Notes under the pieces: model-generated | Told to the model about the DNA's origin: nothing | Database searches by the model: none | Seen by the model: only the letters and a program-made list of their open reading frames with translations | NCBI RefSeq assembly: GCF_008360935.1 | Contig: NZ_SRXO01000013.1 | Location: forward strand, 1 to 64,000 | DNA from: Siccirubricoccus phaeus | GTDB lineage: Bacteria > Pseudomonadota > Alphaproteobacteria > Acetobacterales > Acetobacteraceae | DNA length: 64,000 nt | Direction of reading: 5' to 3' | Shown here: positions 1 to 8,039 of the stretch, piece by piece | Layout: the number at the start of each line of letters is the position of its first letter | Position numbering within the stretch: the first letter of the stretch is position 1 | Program-made: the position numbers and the translations under genes

Positions 1-129
1 GCCTCGCCTGACCCCGATCCGCCTCGCCCACCGAACAACTCCAACCCGCATCACATTGGAACGGCTACCAAGCCCAGACGAATCGCGCCTATAGACCACG
101 CAACGAAAAATGAGGGGATTCCTGAGGGA
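1..129. other. Window edge, no gene recognised
   Basis: Nothing recognisable as a gene. The + frame open from base 12 to the TGA at 111-113 would end just before the VapC-like gene, where an antitoxin would be expected, but it has no visible start after the stop at 9-11 and no antitoxin-like sequence. Confidence 0.4.
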
Positions 130-522
130 GTGAGCTTCCTCCTGCTCGACAGCTACCTGCTGCTCTGGGCGGCGCTGGATGACCCGAAGCTGTCCGCGGA
201 AGCCAGGGAGCTGATCGAGGACCCGACCAATGCCCTCGCCTTCAGCGCCGCCTCGATCTGGGAATTGGCGATCAAGCACCGGGTGCGGCCGGAGGAGGGG
301 CGGGTGGAGCCGCGGCGGCTGCGGCAGCAGCTCCGGCAGGCGGGCTACCAGGAATTGCCCATCACCTCCGAACACGGCCTCGCCGTGATGCGCCTGCCCC
401 TGCTGCACCGCGACCCGTTCGACCGCATGCTGCTGGCCCAGGCCGCGGCAGAGGGCGCCATCCTGCTGACCGCCGATGCCCGGCTCGCCCGCTACCGCGG
501 CCCGGTGCGGCTGGTGGCCTGA
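130..522 (+). CDS. VapC-family PIN-domain toxin (probable ribonuclease)
   Basis: A 130-residue PIN-domain protein. The N-terminal LLLDS segment carries the first acidic metal ligand. SIWELAIK near residue 44 supplies the conserved Glu, and HRDPFDRMLLAQA followed by LLTADARL gives the C-terminal Asp residues typical of VapC RNases. Members usually cleave tRNA or rRNA as the toxin of a type II toxin-antitoxin pair. The GTG start is chosen because the first beta strand begins at residue 3; gagggg at 112-117 lies about 12 bases upstream. No antitoxin gene is visible in the 129 bases upstream, so it is an orphan, or its partner lies outside the window. The fold is clear; the toxin role is inferred. 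Confidence 0.8.
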   Translation: MSFLLLDSYLLLWAALDDPKLSAEARELIEDPTNALAFSAASIWELAIKHRVRPEEGRVEPRRLRQQLRQAGYQELPITSEHGLAVMRLPLLHRDPFDRMLLAQAAAEGAILLTADARLARYRGPVRLVA

Positions 523-589
523 GTGCCGCCGGCGGCGCGACGCTGGACAGCCCCCTTCCTCCACGCCACATGCCGCCCGATGGCGCCAG

Positions 590-694
590 AGCGTGAGGCG
601 GCCGCCTTCGCTCACGCCTCACGCTCCGGCTCATAGTTTCATCGCGTGATTCACGCCGTTCGGGGAGCGCATCTCAGGCGATCACGCTCCGGCC
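590..694 (-). repeat. Palindromic repeat, family R1 (copy 1)
   Basis: Contains a perfect 11-bp inverted repeat (590-600 with 615-625). Read on the minus strand, the segment GTGAATCACGCGATGAA and its flanks closely match 24431-24540, and the 7619-7702 region is also related. It lies between the VapC-like gene and mtnA and may affect mtnA expression. No T-run follows the hairpin. Confidence 0.6.
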
Positions 695-715
695 AGGCAA
701 TTCGGGACCACAGGC

Positions 716-1801
716 ATGAAGATCGACGGCAAGCCCTATCGCAGCGTCTGGGTGGATGAGGATGGCTGGTCGGTCCGCATCTTCGACCAGACGAAGCTCC
801 CCTGGCAGCTCGACATTCTCCGCCTGACGGGGATGGAGGCGGTGGCGCAGGCCATCCGCACCATGCAGGTGCGCGGGGCGCCGCTGATCGGCGCCGTCGC
901 CGCCTATGGCGTGGCGCTGGCGCTGCGCGAGGATGCCTCCACCGCCAGCCTGGAACGGGCGGTGGCGGCACTGGGGGAAACCCGCCCCACCGCCATCAAC
1001 CTGCGCTGGGCGCTGGACCGGATGCGGGCCGCGCTGCACAACCTGCCCGCCGCGGATCGCGTCGCCGCCGCCTATGCGGAGGCGCTGGCGATTGCCGATG
1101 ACGATGCCGAGACCTGCCGCCGCATCGGCCAGCATGGCCTGCCCCTGCTGCGGGAGATCGCGGCGAGGAAGGGCCAGGTGAAGGTGCTCACCCATTGCAA
1201 TGCCGGCTGGCTGGCGACGGTGGATTACGGCACCGCCCTTTCCCCCATCTACCAGGCGCATGACGAGGGCATCCCGATCGAGGTCTGGGTGGACGAGACC
1301 CGGCCGCGCAACCAGGGCGCCGCGCTGACCGCCTTCGAACTCGGCAAGCACGGGGTGAAGCATGCCGTCATCGCCGACAATGCCGGCGGCCATCTGATGC
1401 AGCATGGCGAGGTGGACATCGTCATCGTCGGCACGGATCGCGTCACCCGCACCGGCGATGTGGCGAACAAGATCGGCACCTATCTGAAGGCGCTGGCGGC
1501 GAGGGACAATGGCGTGCCCTTCTGGGTGGCCCTGCCGCATTCCACCATCGATTGGCGCGTCGCGGATGGCGTGGCGGAGATCCCGATCGAGGAGCGCTCC
1601 GCCGCCGAGGTGACGGATCTCACCGGCCTGACCGCCGATGGCCGGATCGAGACCATCCGCGTCGCCGCCGCCGGCAGCCCCGCCGCCAACCCGGCCTTCG
1701 ATGTGACCCCGGCGCGGCTGGTCACCGGCCTCATCACCGAGCGCGGCCGCTGCGAGGCCAGCGAGGCGGGGCTGCGGGGGCTTTACCCGGAAGCCGGCTG
1801 A
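716..1801 (+). CDS. mtnA: S-methyl-5-thioribose-1-phosphate isomerase
   Basis: Converts 5-methylthioribose-1-phosphate to 5-methylthioribulose-1-phosphate in methionine salvage. The 361-residue length fits the eIF2B-related MtnA family. RGAPLIG (residues 53-59), the catalytic Cys161 in LTHCNAGWLAT, ETRPRNQG (194-201) and the acid Asp241 in VGTDRVTRTGDVANKIGTY are all present. The last motif commonly reads GADRIAANGD in homologues, so the TRT triplet is a mild variant. No other mtn gene is nearby; it stands alone and converges on the cytochrome gene. Confidence 0.95.
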   Translation: MKIDGKPYRSVWVDEDGWSVRIFDQTKLPWQLDILRLTGMEAVAQAIRTMQVRGAPLIGAVAAYGVALALREDASTASLERAVAALGETRPTAINLRWALDRMRAALHNLPAADRVAAAYAEALAIADDDAETCRRIGQHGLPLLREIAARKGQVKVLTHCNAGWLATVDYGTALSPIYQAHDEGIPIEVWVDETRPRNQGAALTAFELGKHGVKHAVIADNAGGHLMQHGEVDIVIVGTDRVTRTGDVANKIGTYLKALAARDNGVPFWVALPHSTIDWRVADGVAEIPIEERSAAEVTDLTGLTADGRIETIRVAAAGSPAANPAFDVTPARLVTGLITERGRCEASEAGLRGLYPEAG

Positions 1802-1854
1802 CGCCGGCTTCCGCCGGAGAGCGCGGCGGTTCAGCCCACGGGGCCAAAACTCAG

Positions 1855-1953
1855 ACCGGGGGTCCGGGGCCAGGTCCTCGGCGGGGATCGAACGCATGCG
1901 TTCGATGGGGGCAGCGCCCCCTGCCTGGGAGTCGGGGGGCAAAGCCCCCGACC
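1855..1953. repeat. GC-rich palindrome cluster between convergent genes
   Basis: Between mtnA and the cytochrome gene. It holds a perfect 18-bp palindrome (1888-1905, centre GCATGC), then GGGGGCAGCGCCCCC and GGGGGCAAAGCCCCC hairpins. Similar sets recur at 19.9-20.1, 22.98-23.16, 52.3-52.4 and 57.8-58.0 kb. Probably a two-way transcription end without a T-run; that role is inferred. Confidence 0.55.
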
Positions 1954-2865
1954 TCACGGCCGCGGCGTTTCGCGCGCCGGCTGGCTTTTCAGGTAGCGCG
2001 CGATCGCCGCCCGGTCCGCCTCCGGCAGCGATGCGGTGTTCAGCACCACATCCGCCATGGAGGACCGCGCCACCCGCCCCTCCGGCGAGCGCCCGGTAGT
2101 GAGCAGCGCGACGAAATCCGCCTCGCTCCAGTGCTCCAGCCGCGCCGGGGTGATGTTGGGCACGAAGCCCGTCCCCTCCTGGTCCGGCCCGCCGGCGAGC
2201 CGGGTCGTCTCCTTCACCGCCAGCAGCATATTCCGCGTGCCGTGGCATTCGGCGCAATGCGCCACCGCCTCCACCAGATAGCGGCCGCGATTCCAGGCCG
2301 CGTCCTGCGCCGGGTCGGGCGCCAGCGGCGTCTCCTCCAGATAGATCAGCTTCCACAGCCCGATCGGCCGCCGGATGGTCAGCGGGAAGGCCAGGTCATG
2401 CGACGGCGCCTGCCCGGGCACCGGCGGCAGGGTGCGGAGATAGGCCCAGAGATCCGCCACATCCTCCGGCCGCATCCGCGCATAGCCGATATAGGGCAGC
2501 GCCGGGTAGTAATGCCGCCCATCCGGCGAGACCCCCGCCATCAGCGCATTGGCGAACTCCACCCCGCTCCACCGCCCGATCCCATCCACCGGATCCGGCG
2601 AGATATTCGGCGGCCGGAAGGTGCCGAGCGGCGAGGCCAGCGCCATGCCGCCGCCAAGGCGCAGCCGGTCCGGCTGGCCCGGCGAGGCGTGGCAGGAGGC
2701 GCAGTCGCCAGCGGCGAAGAGGCGGCGGCCGCGGGCCGCATCCCCCTGCTCGAACATCGCCGCCGCCTCCGGCCCGAAGCGCGGGCGCGGGGCGCTGAGC
2801 CACCACAGCGCGGCGCCGGCGGCCAGCCCCGCCGCCAGCAGCAGCCAGGGCCAGCGCCGGCGCAT
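1954..2865 (-). CDS. Membrane-anchored diheme c-type cytochrome
   Basis: A 303-residue protein with an N-terminal hydrophobic anchor (about residues 6-23, after RRR) and two heme c sites, C55ASCH59 and C204AECH208, in two cytochrome-c domains. The layout resembles cytochrome subunits of alcohol and aldehyde dehydrogenases. It should sit in the periplasm, anchored to the inner membrane, and carry electrons. Its ATG directly follows the TGA of the molybdopterin oxidoreductase with no spacer, which implies coupled translation and a shared electron path. The partner assignment is inferred; the heme motifs are seen. Confidence 0.88.
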   Translation of the reverse strand: MRRRWPWLLLAAGLAAGAALWWLSAPRPRFGPEAAAMFEQGDAARGRRLFAAGDCASCHASPGQPDRLRLGGGMALASPLGTFRPPNISPDPVDGIGRWSGVEFANALMAGVSPDGRHYYPALPYIGYARMRPEDVADLWAYLRTLPPVPGQAPSHDLAFPLTIRRPIGLWKLIYLEETPLAPDPAQDAAWNRGRYLVEAVAHCAECHGTRNMLLAVKETTRLAGGPDQEGTGFVPNITPARLEHWSEADFVALLTTGRSPEGRVARSSMADVVLNTASLPEADRAAIARYLKSQPARETPRP

Positions 2866-5145
2866 TCAGCCCTCCGGGTGGAGCCGCACCGGGATGGATT
2901 TCGCCGCCGGCACATGGCTGCCCTTGGCATGGTGCCAGAGCGGCAGCAGCGGGTTGCATTCCGGGTAATAGGCGGCGGCGCTGCCGCGCGGCAGGTCGAA
3001 GGGCACCACCTGCAGCCCGCCGACCCGCCGCTCCACCCCGTCCTTCGCCACCGTCTCCAGCGCCACGCTCTGGCCGGCGGTCAGGCCCAGCGCCTCGATA
3101 TCCGCCGGATTCAGGAAGACGATGTCGCGGCTGCCATGTACGCCGCGGAAGCGGTCCTCATAGCCATAGATGGTGGTGTTGAACTGGTCGTTGCTGCGCA
3201 CCGTCATCAGCCGGAAGGTGCCGGGCCCGTCCTCCAGCGGCATGTCTGGATCCATCTCCAGGCTTTCCAGCGCCAGGAAATTCGCCTTCTTCGTCTCGGT
3301 CCGCCATTCCCGCTTCCGCGCCGGGTTGCTGCGGACGAAGCCGCCCGGGCGGCGCATCCGCGCATCGTAGTCGGAGAACCATTCGGGATGGCACTCCGCG
3401 ATGGCGTGCCGGATGCGCGTGTAGTCGTCCACCCAGCCACCCCAGTCCAGCTTCGGATTGGGCGGCAGCGTGGCTTTGGCCAGCCCGGCGATGATGGCGG
3501 GTTCGGAGAGGAGATGCGGGCTCGCCGGCTCCCGCTGACCGTGCGAGGGGTGAATGCCGGAGGTGCTGTCCTCCATGGAGACGATCTGCGGTCCGCTCGC
3601 CTGGCGGTCGATCTCGATGCGGCTGAGGCAGGGCAGCAGCCAGGCGCTCCGCCCATGCACCAGATGGCTGCGGTTCAGCTTGGTGGTGATCATCACCGTC
3701 AGCGGCAGGCGGCGCCAGGCGGGCTCCAGTAACCCACGCTCGGGCAGGGAGCGGGTGAGGTTGCCGCCGAGCTGCAGCACCGCCTTCACCTTCCCCTCGA
3801 TGACGCCCTTCGCGGCCTCCACCGAATCCAGCCCTTTCCCCCGCGGCGGCTCGAAGGCGAACAGCGCCTTGAAGCGGTCGAGCGGCGCCAGCTCCGGCTT
3901 CTCGGTGATCCAGACGGCGCGCTGGCCCTGCACGTTGGAATGGCCGCGCACCGGGCAGATGCCGCCGCCCGGCTTGCCGATATTGCCGCGCAGCAGCAGC
4001 AGGTTGGTCAGCATGCGCACCGCCTCCACCCCCTGGCGATGCTGGGTGAGGCCCATCCCATAGACGCCCATGGCGCTATCCGCCGCCACATAGGTCCGCG
4101 CCACCTGCTCCAGCGCGGCGCGGGAAAGGCCGCTGCGGGCCTCGATCTCCGGCCAGGGGAAACGCCGCATGGACGCGGCGAATGCCTGGAAGCCATGGGT
4201 CTCCTCGGCGATGAAGTGGTCATCCAGCACCGCCTCCCCCGCCGCATCCCATTCCAGCAGCAGCTTGCACAGCCCGGTCATCGCCGCGAGGTCGCCGCCC
4301 GGCAAGGGCTGCAGGAATTGCGCGGCGATCTGCCGGGACTGCGTCACCAGCATGCGCGAGGGGCTCTGCGGGTTGGTGAAGCGCTCGATGCCATGCTCGC
4401 GCAGCGGGTTGAAGACGATGATCGGCACGCCGCGCTTCACCGCGTCCTCGAGCTGGTGCAGCATGCGCGGGCTGTTCACCGCGGTGTTCTGGCCGAAGAT
4501 CAGGATGCAGCCGGTGTGGGAGAAATCCTCCAGCGTCGTGGTGCCGACCGGCACGCCGATCGCCTCCGGCAGCGCCACGGAGGTGCTCTCGTGGCACATA
4601 TTGGAGCTGTCCGGCAGGTTGTTGGTGCCGTAGGCGCGGGCGAAGAGCTGCCAGAGAAAGGCCGCCTCGTTGCTGGCGCGGCCGGAGGCATAGAACACCA
4701 CCTCCTTAGGGTCGAAGCCGCGCAGCGCCCCGCCGATGCCGGCGAAGGCTTCGTCCCAGGAGGTGGGCACGTAGCGGTCGGTGGCGGCGTCCCAGCGCAT
4801 CGGCTCGGTCAGGCGGCCGGCCTGTTCCAGCGCGTGGTCGGTCCAGCCTTCCAGCTCCGCCACCGTGTGGCTGGCGAAGAACTCCGGCGCGATGCGGTGG
4901 CTGGTCAGGTCCCAGGCGGTGGCCTTGGCGCCGTTCTCGCAGAATTCCGCCAGGTGCGGCGGCTCCGGCTTCGCCCAGGCGCAGGAGACGCACATATAGC
5001 CGTCATGCTTGTTCTGCTTGCGCAGCAGCGCGGCGGTGGAGAGGGCATGGCCCTCCCGGCCCAGGATGGTCGCGACTCCCTCGAGCGAGCCCCAGCCGCC
5101 CGAGGCCGGGGTGGGGTCGGTGATGTGCAGATCCTGCTCGGGCAT
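2866..5145 (-). CDS. FdhF/YdeP-family molybdopterin oxidoreductase
   Basis: A 759-residue protein of the formate-dehydrogenase-like YdeP group. C52, C55 and C69 (CVSC...FCENGAKA) match the N-terminal iron-sulfur region. C184 in SNMCHESTSV is the likely Mo ligand. LLLLRGNIGKPGGGICPVRGHSNVQG and the C-terminal molydopterin dinucleotide-binding domain (FRLMTVRSNDQFNTT) follow. The start ATG is preceded by gaggaggcgcc; a much longer upstream reading frame is antisense to fdhD and was discarded. There is no Tat leader, so the protein should be cytoplasmic. fdhD is divergent and the cytochrome gene follows directly. The substrate is unknown; formate is only one possibility for YdeP-like proteins. 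Confidence 0.9.
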   Translation of the reverse strand: MPEQDLHITDPTPASGGWGSLEGVATILGREGHALSTAALLRKQNKHDGYMCVSCAWAKPEPPHLAEFCENGAKATAWDLTSHRIAPEFFASHTVAELEGWTDHALEQAGRLTEPMRWDAATDRYVPTSWDEAFAGIGGALRGFDPKEVVFYASGRASNEAAFLWQLFARAYGTNNLPDSSNMCHESTSVALPEAIGVPVGTTTLEDFSHTGCILIFGQNTAVNSPRMLHQLEDAVKRGVPIIVFNPLREHGIERFTNPQSPSRMLVTQSRQIAAQFLQPLPGGDLAAMTGLCKLLLEWDAAGEAVLDDHFIAEETHGFQAFAASMRRFPWPEIEARSGLSRAALEQVARTYVAADSAMGVYGMGLTQHRQGVEAVRMLTNLLLLRGNIGKPGGGICPVRGHSNVQGQRAVWITEKPELAPLDRFKALFAFEPPRGKGLDSVEAAKGVIEGKVKAVLQLGGNLTRSLPERGLLEPAWRRLPLTVMITTKLNRSHLVHGRSAWLLPCLSRIEIDRQASGPQIVSMEDSTSGIHPSHGQREPASPHLLSEPAIIAGLAKATLPPNPKLDWGGWVDDYTRIRHAIAECHPEWFSDYDARMRRPGGFVRSNPARKREWRTETKKANFLALESLEMDPDMPLEDGPGTFRLMTVRSNDQFNTTIYGYEDRFRGVHGSRDIVFLNPADIEALGLTAGQSVALETVAKDGVERRVGGLQVVPFDLPRGSAAAYYPECNPLLPLWHHAKGSHVPAAKSIPVRLHPEG

Positions 5146-5269
5146 GGCGCCTCCTCGCCCCGATCCTTGGCGGGGCCATGCGGCAAAAGCGGCCGGCATG
5201 GGCCGCGGTTCCGGCCCGGCAACCGGAGGCCGCGCCGGGCGCTGAAACGGCGCCAGCCGGAGCCTCCCG

Positions 5270-6073
5270 ATGGACCTGCCCGCAAGCCCGCTGCCCGAGC
5301 CGCTCCACGCTGTCGCCACAAGCACGCCGGCGGGGCCGGAGGCGCGGCTGGTGGCGGAGGAGGTGGCCGTCGCCATCACCTGCGCCGGCGCCACCTGCGC
5401 GGTGATGATGGCGACGCCGACGGCGCTGGAGGATTTCGCCCTCGGCTTCTGCCTGACCGAAGGCATCGTCCGGCAGCCCGGAGAGCTGGAGGGACTCACC
5501 GTCATCCCCCGCCCGCGCGGGATCGAGCTGCGGCTGGAGCTGGCGGAGCCCTGCCTTGCCGCCTTCCGCGCCCGGCAGCGCCGCTTGGCCGGGGCGCTGG
5601 GGTGCGGCCTGTGCGGGGTGGAAAGCCTGGAAGCGGCGCTGCGCCCCCTGCCGCCGGCGGCCGGCACGCTGCGCCTGCCGCCCGGCGACGTGCCCGCCGC
5701 CCTCGCCGCCCTGGCCGACTCCCAGGCGCTGCACCGGCTGACCCATGGGCTGCACGCCGCCGGCTTCTGGCAGCCGGGCAGGGGCCTGGTCGCGGCGCGG
5801 GAGGATGTCGGCCGGCACAATGCGCTCGACAAGCTGGCGGGCGCCCTGTGGCGCGCCGGGGCGGCGCCGGGCATGGGGGCGGTGGTGCTGACCAGCCGCG
5901 TCTCGGTGGAGCTGGTGCAGAAAGCGGCAATGCTGGGCGCGCCGGCGCTGATCGCCGTCTCGGCGCCGACCGCGCTGGCCATCCGCACTGCCGAGGCATG
6001 CGGCCTCACCCTCATCGCCTGCGTGCGCGGCGAGCGCTGGGAGGCCTTCACCCATCCCGGTCGCCTGGGCTGA
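5270..6073 (+). CDS. fdhD: Formate dehydrogenase accessory sulfurtransferase FdhD
   Basis: Transfers sulfur to the molybdenum cofactor of FdhF-type enzymes. The 267-residue protein has the redox-active C112GLC115 loop, the LEDFALGFCLTEGIV segment (53-67), and the VAAREDVGRHNALDKLAG and LTSRVSVELVQKAAMLGAPALIAVSAPT signatures. It is divergent from the YdeP-like gene across about 124 bp, which fits a dedicated maturation factor. Its TGA (6071-6073) lies in the first unit of a three-copy 53-bp repeat. Confidence 0.95.
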   Translation: MDLPASPLPEPLHAVATSTPAGPEARLVAEEVAVAITCAGATCAVMMATPTALEDFALGFCLTEGIVRQPGELEGLTVIPRPRGIELRLELAEPCLAAFRARQRRLAGALGCGLCGVESLEAALRPLPPAAGTLRLPPGDVPAALAALADSQALHRLTHGLHAAGFWQPGRGLVAAREDVGRHNALDKLAGALWRAGAAPGMGAVVLTSRVSVELVQKAAMLGAPALIAVSAPTALAIRTAEACGLTLIACVRGERWEAFTHPGRLG

Positions 6074-6228
6074 CGGGGCTCTCCCGCCTCAAGGGCAGGG
6101 TTTGCGCCCCTCGGGTCGCTGGCTGACGGGGCTCTCCCGTCTCAAGGGCAGGGCTTGCGCCCCTCTGGCCGCCGGCTGACGGGGCTCTCCCGTCTCAAGG
6201 GCAGGGTTTGCGCCCCCCGGGCCGCTGG
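6070..6228. repeat. Three tandem copies of a 53-bp unit
   Basis: Units at 6070-6122, 6123-6175 and 6176-6228 differ at only a few positions; each begins CTGACGGGGCTCTCCC and contains GGGCAGG...GCGCCCC. The TGA of the first unit is the stop of fdhD. The minus-strand TGA in the third unit is the stop of the receiver gene, whose last residues are encoded by repeat sequence. Each unit therefore carries a stop codon on both strands. Confidence 0.92.
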
Positions 6229-6743
6229 CTGATACGGCCTTCCATGATCAGGTCGCGGCTGCGCCGGATAGCCTCCCAGGCCCGCCGCACCAGCGGGGGA
6301 TGCCGGTTGGCCCGCGGCACGCCCGCCCCGCTCGCCGCCGGCCCCGCCGCCACCGCCGCCGCCAGCCCCTGCAGCAGGCGCTGCTCATTGAAGGGCTTTT
6401 CCAGCAGCATCGCCCCGGGCCAGGGCGCCGGCAGGGCCAGCCGGCCATAGCCGGTCACGAAGAGGCAGGGCACCCGGTGTTGCAGCAAGGCCTCCTCCAG
6501 CGGGAAGACCTGCTCGCCCTGCAGGTCGATGTCGAGCACCGCCGCGCCCAGCGCATTGCCCTCCCGCCGCACCGCCGCCAGCCCCGCGGCGAGCGTCGCC
6601 ACCGGGCCGGTGACGCGGCACCCGGCCTGGGCCAGGGTTTGCGCCATCCAGCCGGCGATGACGGGCCGGTCCTCGGCGACCAGCACGGCGAGGCCACCGA
6701 GCGAGGCCGGGACGGAGGAATCTGCGAATCGGTCGTGCTGCAT
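6195..6743 (-). CDS. Single-domain response regulator (receiver protein)
   Basis: A 182-residue protein with a receiver fold. Acidic pair E24-D25, phospho-acceptor D71 in VLDIDL, T97 in FVTGYG and K116 in LEKPF are all present. No output domain follows; about 60 Arg/Ala-rich residues end in sequence translated from the 53-bp repeat. It probably acts by protein contact in a phosphorelay. The hybrid histidine kinase 1.3 kb away is a plausible partner, but that link is inferred. Confidence 0.85.
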   Translation of the reverse strand: MQHDRFADSSVPASLGGLAVLVAEDRPVIAGWMAQTLAQAGCRVTGPVATLAAGLAAVRREGNALGAAVLDIDLQGEQVFPLEEALLQHRVPCLFVTGYGRLALPAPWPGAMLLEKPFNEQRLLQGLAAAVAAGPAASGAGVPRANRHPPLVRRAWEAIRRSRDLIMEGRISQRPGGRKPCP

Positions 6744-6884
6744 ATTCGGGGCAGGTTAACGCAGAAGCGGCCGGGAAGCTGCGCGGCCGCGCCGCAGGCG
6801 GTGGGCGCGGCTGCCTGTCTCGCCGCGGGCAATCTGCTGCAGCAAGAGCCGTTCGGGGATGCATCCGGACCGCTGGCCTGCACT

Positions 6885-6910
6885 GGAACCATGCTGTCCG
6901 CGACGGCGTG
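6885..6910 (+). promoter_or_regulatory. Candidate EcfG-type general-stress promoter
   Basis: GGAAC (6885-6889) and CGTG (6907-6910) are 17 bases apart, close to the alphaproteobacterial EcfG consensus GGAAC-N16/17-CGTT with one mismatch. It lies 42 bases upstream of the ATG of a 49-residue ORF. This is pattern match only. Confidence 0.3.
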
Positions 6911-6952
6911 ACCGGGTGCCGCTCCCTGGCCGCGTGCCACGGAGGATGTCAC

Positions 6953-7102
6953 ATGACCACCGGCACGGACGGCCCCGAACCCGAAGCCCTGATCCGCCGC
7001 ATCCTGGATTTCCGCAGCTACAAGCGCCGGGAGCACCCGCCCATCCTGAGCGCGATGGTGCGAGACATCTCCGAGGGGGCCCGCCTGGAGGTGGCGGAGT
7101 GA
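6953..7102 (+). CDS. Small hypothetical protein (49 aa)
   Basis: A 49-codon ORF with ATG 8 bases after a GGAGG ribosome site (6941-6945). It encodes a charged protein (residues 10-30 rich in Arg and Lys, acidic end). No family recognised. The good ribosome site and a candidate stress promoter upstream support it; the short length argues caution. It is divergent from the receiver gene and converges on a decayed cheB. Confidence 0.45.
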   Translation: MTTGTDGPEPEALIRRILDFRSYKRREHPPILSAMVRDISEGARLEVAE

Positions 7103-7114
7103 GCGCCGCGCCGC

Positions 7115-7600
7115 TCAACGCTCCGGCGGCTTTTTGCCCTTCGCTTCCTGCGCCGCCGCCGCGGGCGGCAGCAGCAATCGTCCAGCCGCAGAGCGATGAG
7201 GTCGGCGGCCCGCCCCGCCTCCTCGGCAGCGCGGGCAGCGCGGCGCCAGCGCTGCGCGCCATGCCGCCATCCAGCACCAGCTGAGGACCATGGCGACAAG
7301 GCGCGGGCCGCGGGCGATGGCGGCGGCGCGGAACAGCGCGTCGATCGCCGGCCCGCACCAGGCTCTCCTGCGGGCCCTGCCGCAGCAGCAGGCGCCGGCA
7401 ATCCCGACTCACGAGAAGGTGACGCCCGGGAGGGGACAACGTAGATATGCCGAGGAATGAACTTTGCGCCATCGTCGGCCGGGATGGCCGGAAGCGGCCC
7501 AGCGCGGTCGAGGATGGCCGGCAGCAGGCTGCGCGCGGCAGGCGCCAGGCGCTGCATGGCCGGAATCGCCGCGGGCGGGTCCGGCGGCGGTCGCGGCACA
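7115..7600 (-). pseudogene. Decayed CheB methylesterase-domain gene
   Basis: The minus strand keeps the CheB methylesterase domain in pieces across three frames. In order: LAPAARSLLPAILDRAGPLP and IYVVP; after a shift PPGRHLLVSRD and RQGPQES; after a second shift PAIDALFRAAAIARGPRL and MVLS; after a third VLDGGMA (normally LDDGTAG). The N-terminal GASAGG with the catalytic Ser is missing, and the catalytic His position reads Arg (AMQRLAP). At least three frameshifts plus the 5' loss make it non-functional. The broken end abuts a repeat block starting near 7619. In relatives such domains occur with CheR and PAS-kinase modules like the adjacent kinase. Confidence 0.8.
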
Positions 7601-7618
7601 GCTTTGCCGGAGTGTGGT

Positions 7619-7702
7619 CGGTTGAGGACGAATCGACCGGCCATGCGACCAAACGAAGAGCTGGAGCGGGATGGGTAAGCGAAGCTCAACCGATCCCGCT
7701 CC
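7619..7702 (+). repeat. Palindromic repeat, family R1 (copy 2)
   Basis: Related to 24440-24540: both begin CGGTTGAGG-CGAATCGACCG and end with GAGCTxGAGCGGG...GCTCAACCGATCCCGCTC. The terminal arms form an inverted repeat. It sits at the truncated 5' side of the cheB remnant. Confidence 0.65.
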
Positions 7703-7820
7703 AATGTCCCGCTTCCGAAGTCCTGCGGACTTCGTTCTCGGGCCGCTAGCTTGTTTTCAGTGGCCTGCTTGTCCGCTGCGTTCACTGGAATCCAGCGAAC
7801 TTCGCGGGCAGGACGCTGGG
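7702..7820 (+). repeat. Palindromic repeat, family R2 (copy 1)
   Basis: About 118 bp, closely similar along its length to 18928-19047 (shared blocks include CCGAAGTCCTGCGGAC, GTTTTCAGTGGCCTGCTTG and CCAGCGAACTTCGCGGGCAGGAC). The ends have decayed from the CTAGTGTCC...GGACACTAG terminal palindrome of the other copy. Confidence 0.75.
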
Positions 7821-8039
7821 ATGTCCATGCCCCCTGCGGGGTGCCGAGAAGGAGAAGATCGTGCTGCACCCGGCTTCCCTTCGCCTGCGCCACGGGTCGG
7901 CCGCGACTCCGCCGGATGCAGAACGGACCGCGCCGGCCCACCCGCCAGAGGAACGCGGGCAGACTCGATCCGTTTGGTTTGGCAAGGCGCACGCACCGGC
8001 TTCCGGCGACCGGGGCTGCGCGGCAGGGATACGGGACCT
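7821..8039. other. Leader region of the hybrid kinase
   Basis: No gene recognised. It should hold the promoter of the kinase gene, but no convincing -35/-10 pair was found. Confidence 0.4.

Noticed and set aside
590-715. A SAM-type riboswitch upstream of mtnA
   Set aside because: The hairpin sequence matches dispersed palindromic repeats (R1), not a known SAM aptamer pattern.
2866-6051. A 1061-residue minus-strand frame that would fuse extra sequence to the YdeP-like oxidoreductase
   Set aside because: The first 300 or so residues are antisense to fdhD and low-complexity. The domain begins after a strong ribosome site at 5145.
6070-6228. CRISPR array
   Set aside because: Units are directly adjacent without spacers and only three copies exist.
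7018-7992. An intact 324-residue minus-strand gene
   Set aside because: CheB similarity jumps between three frames, and the 5' part is repeat sequence, so it is a pseudogene remnant.
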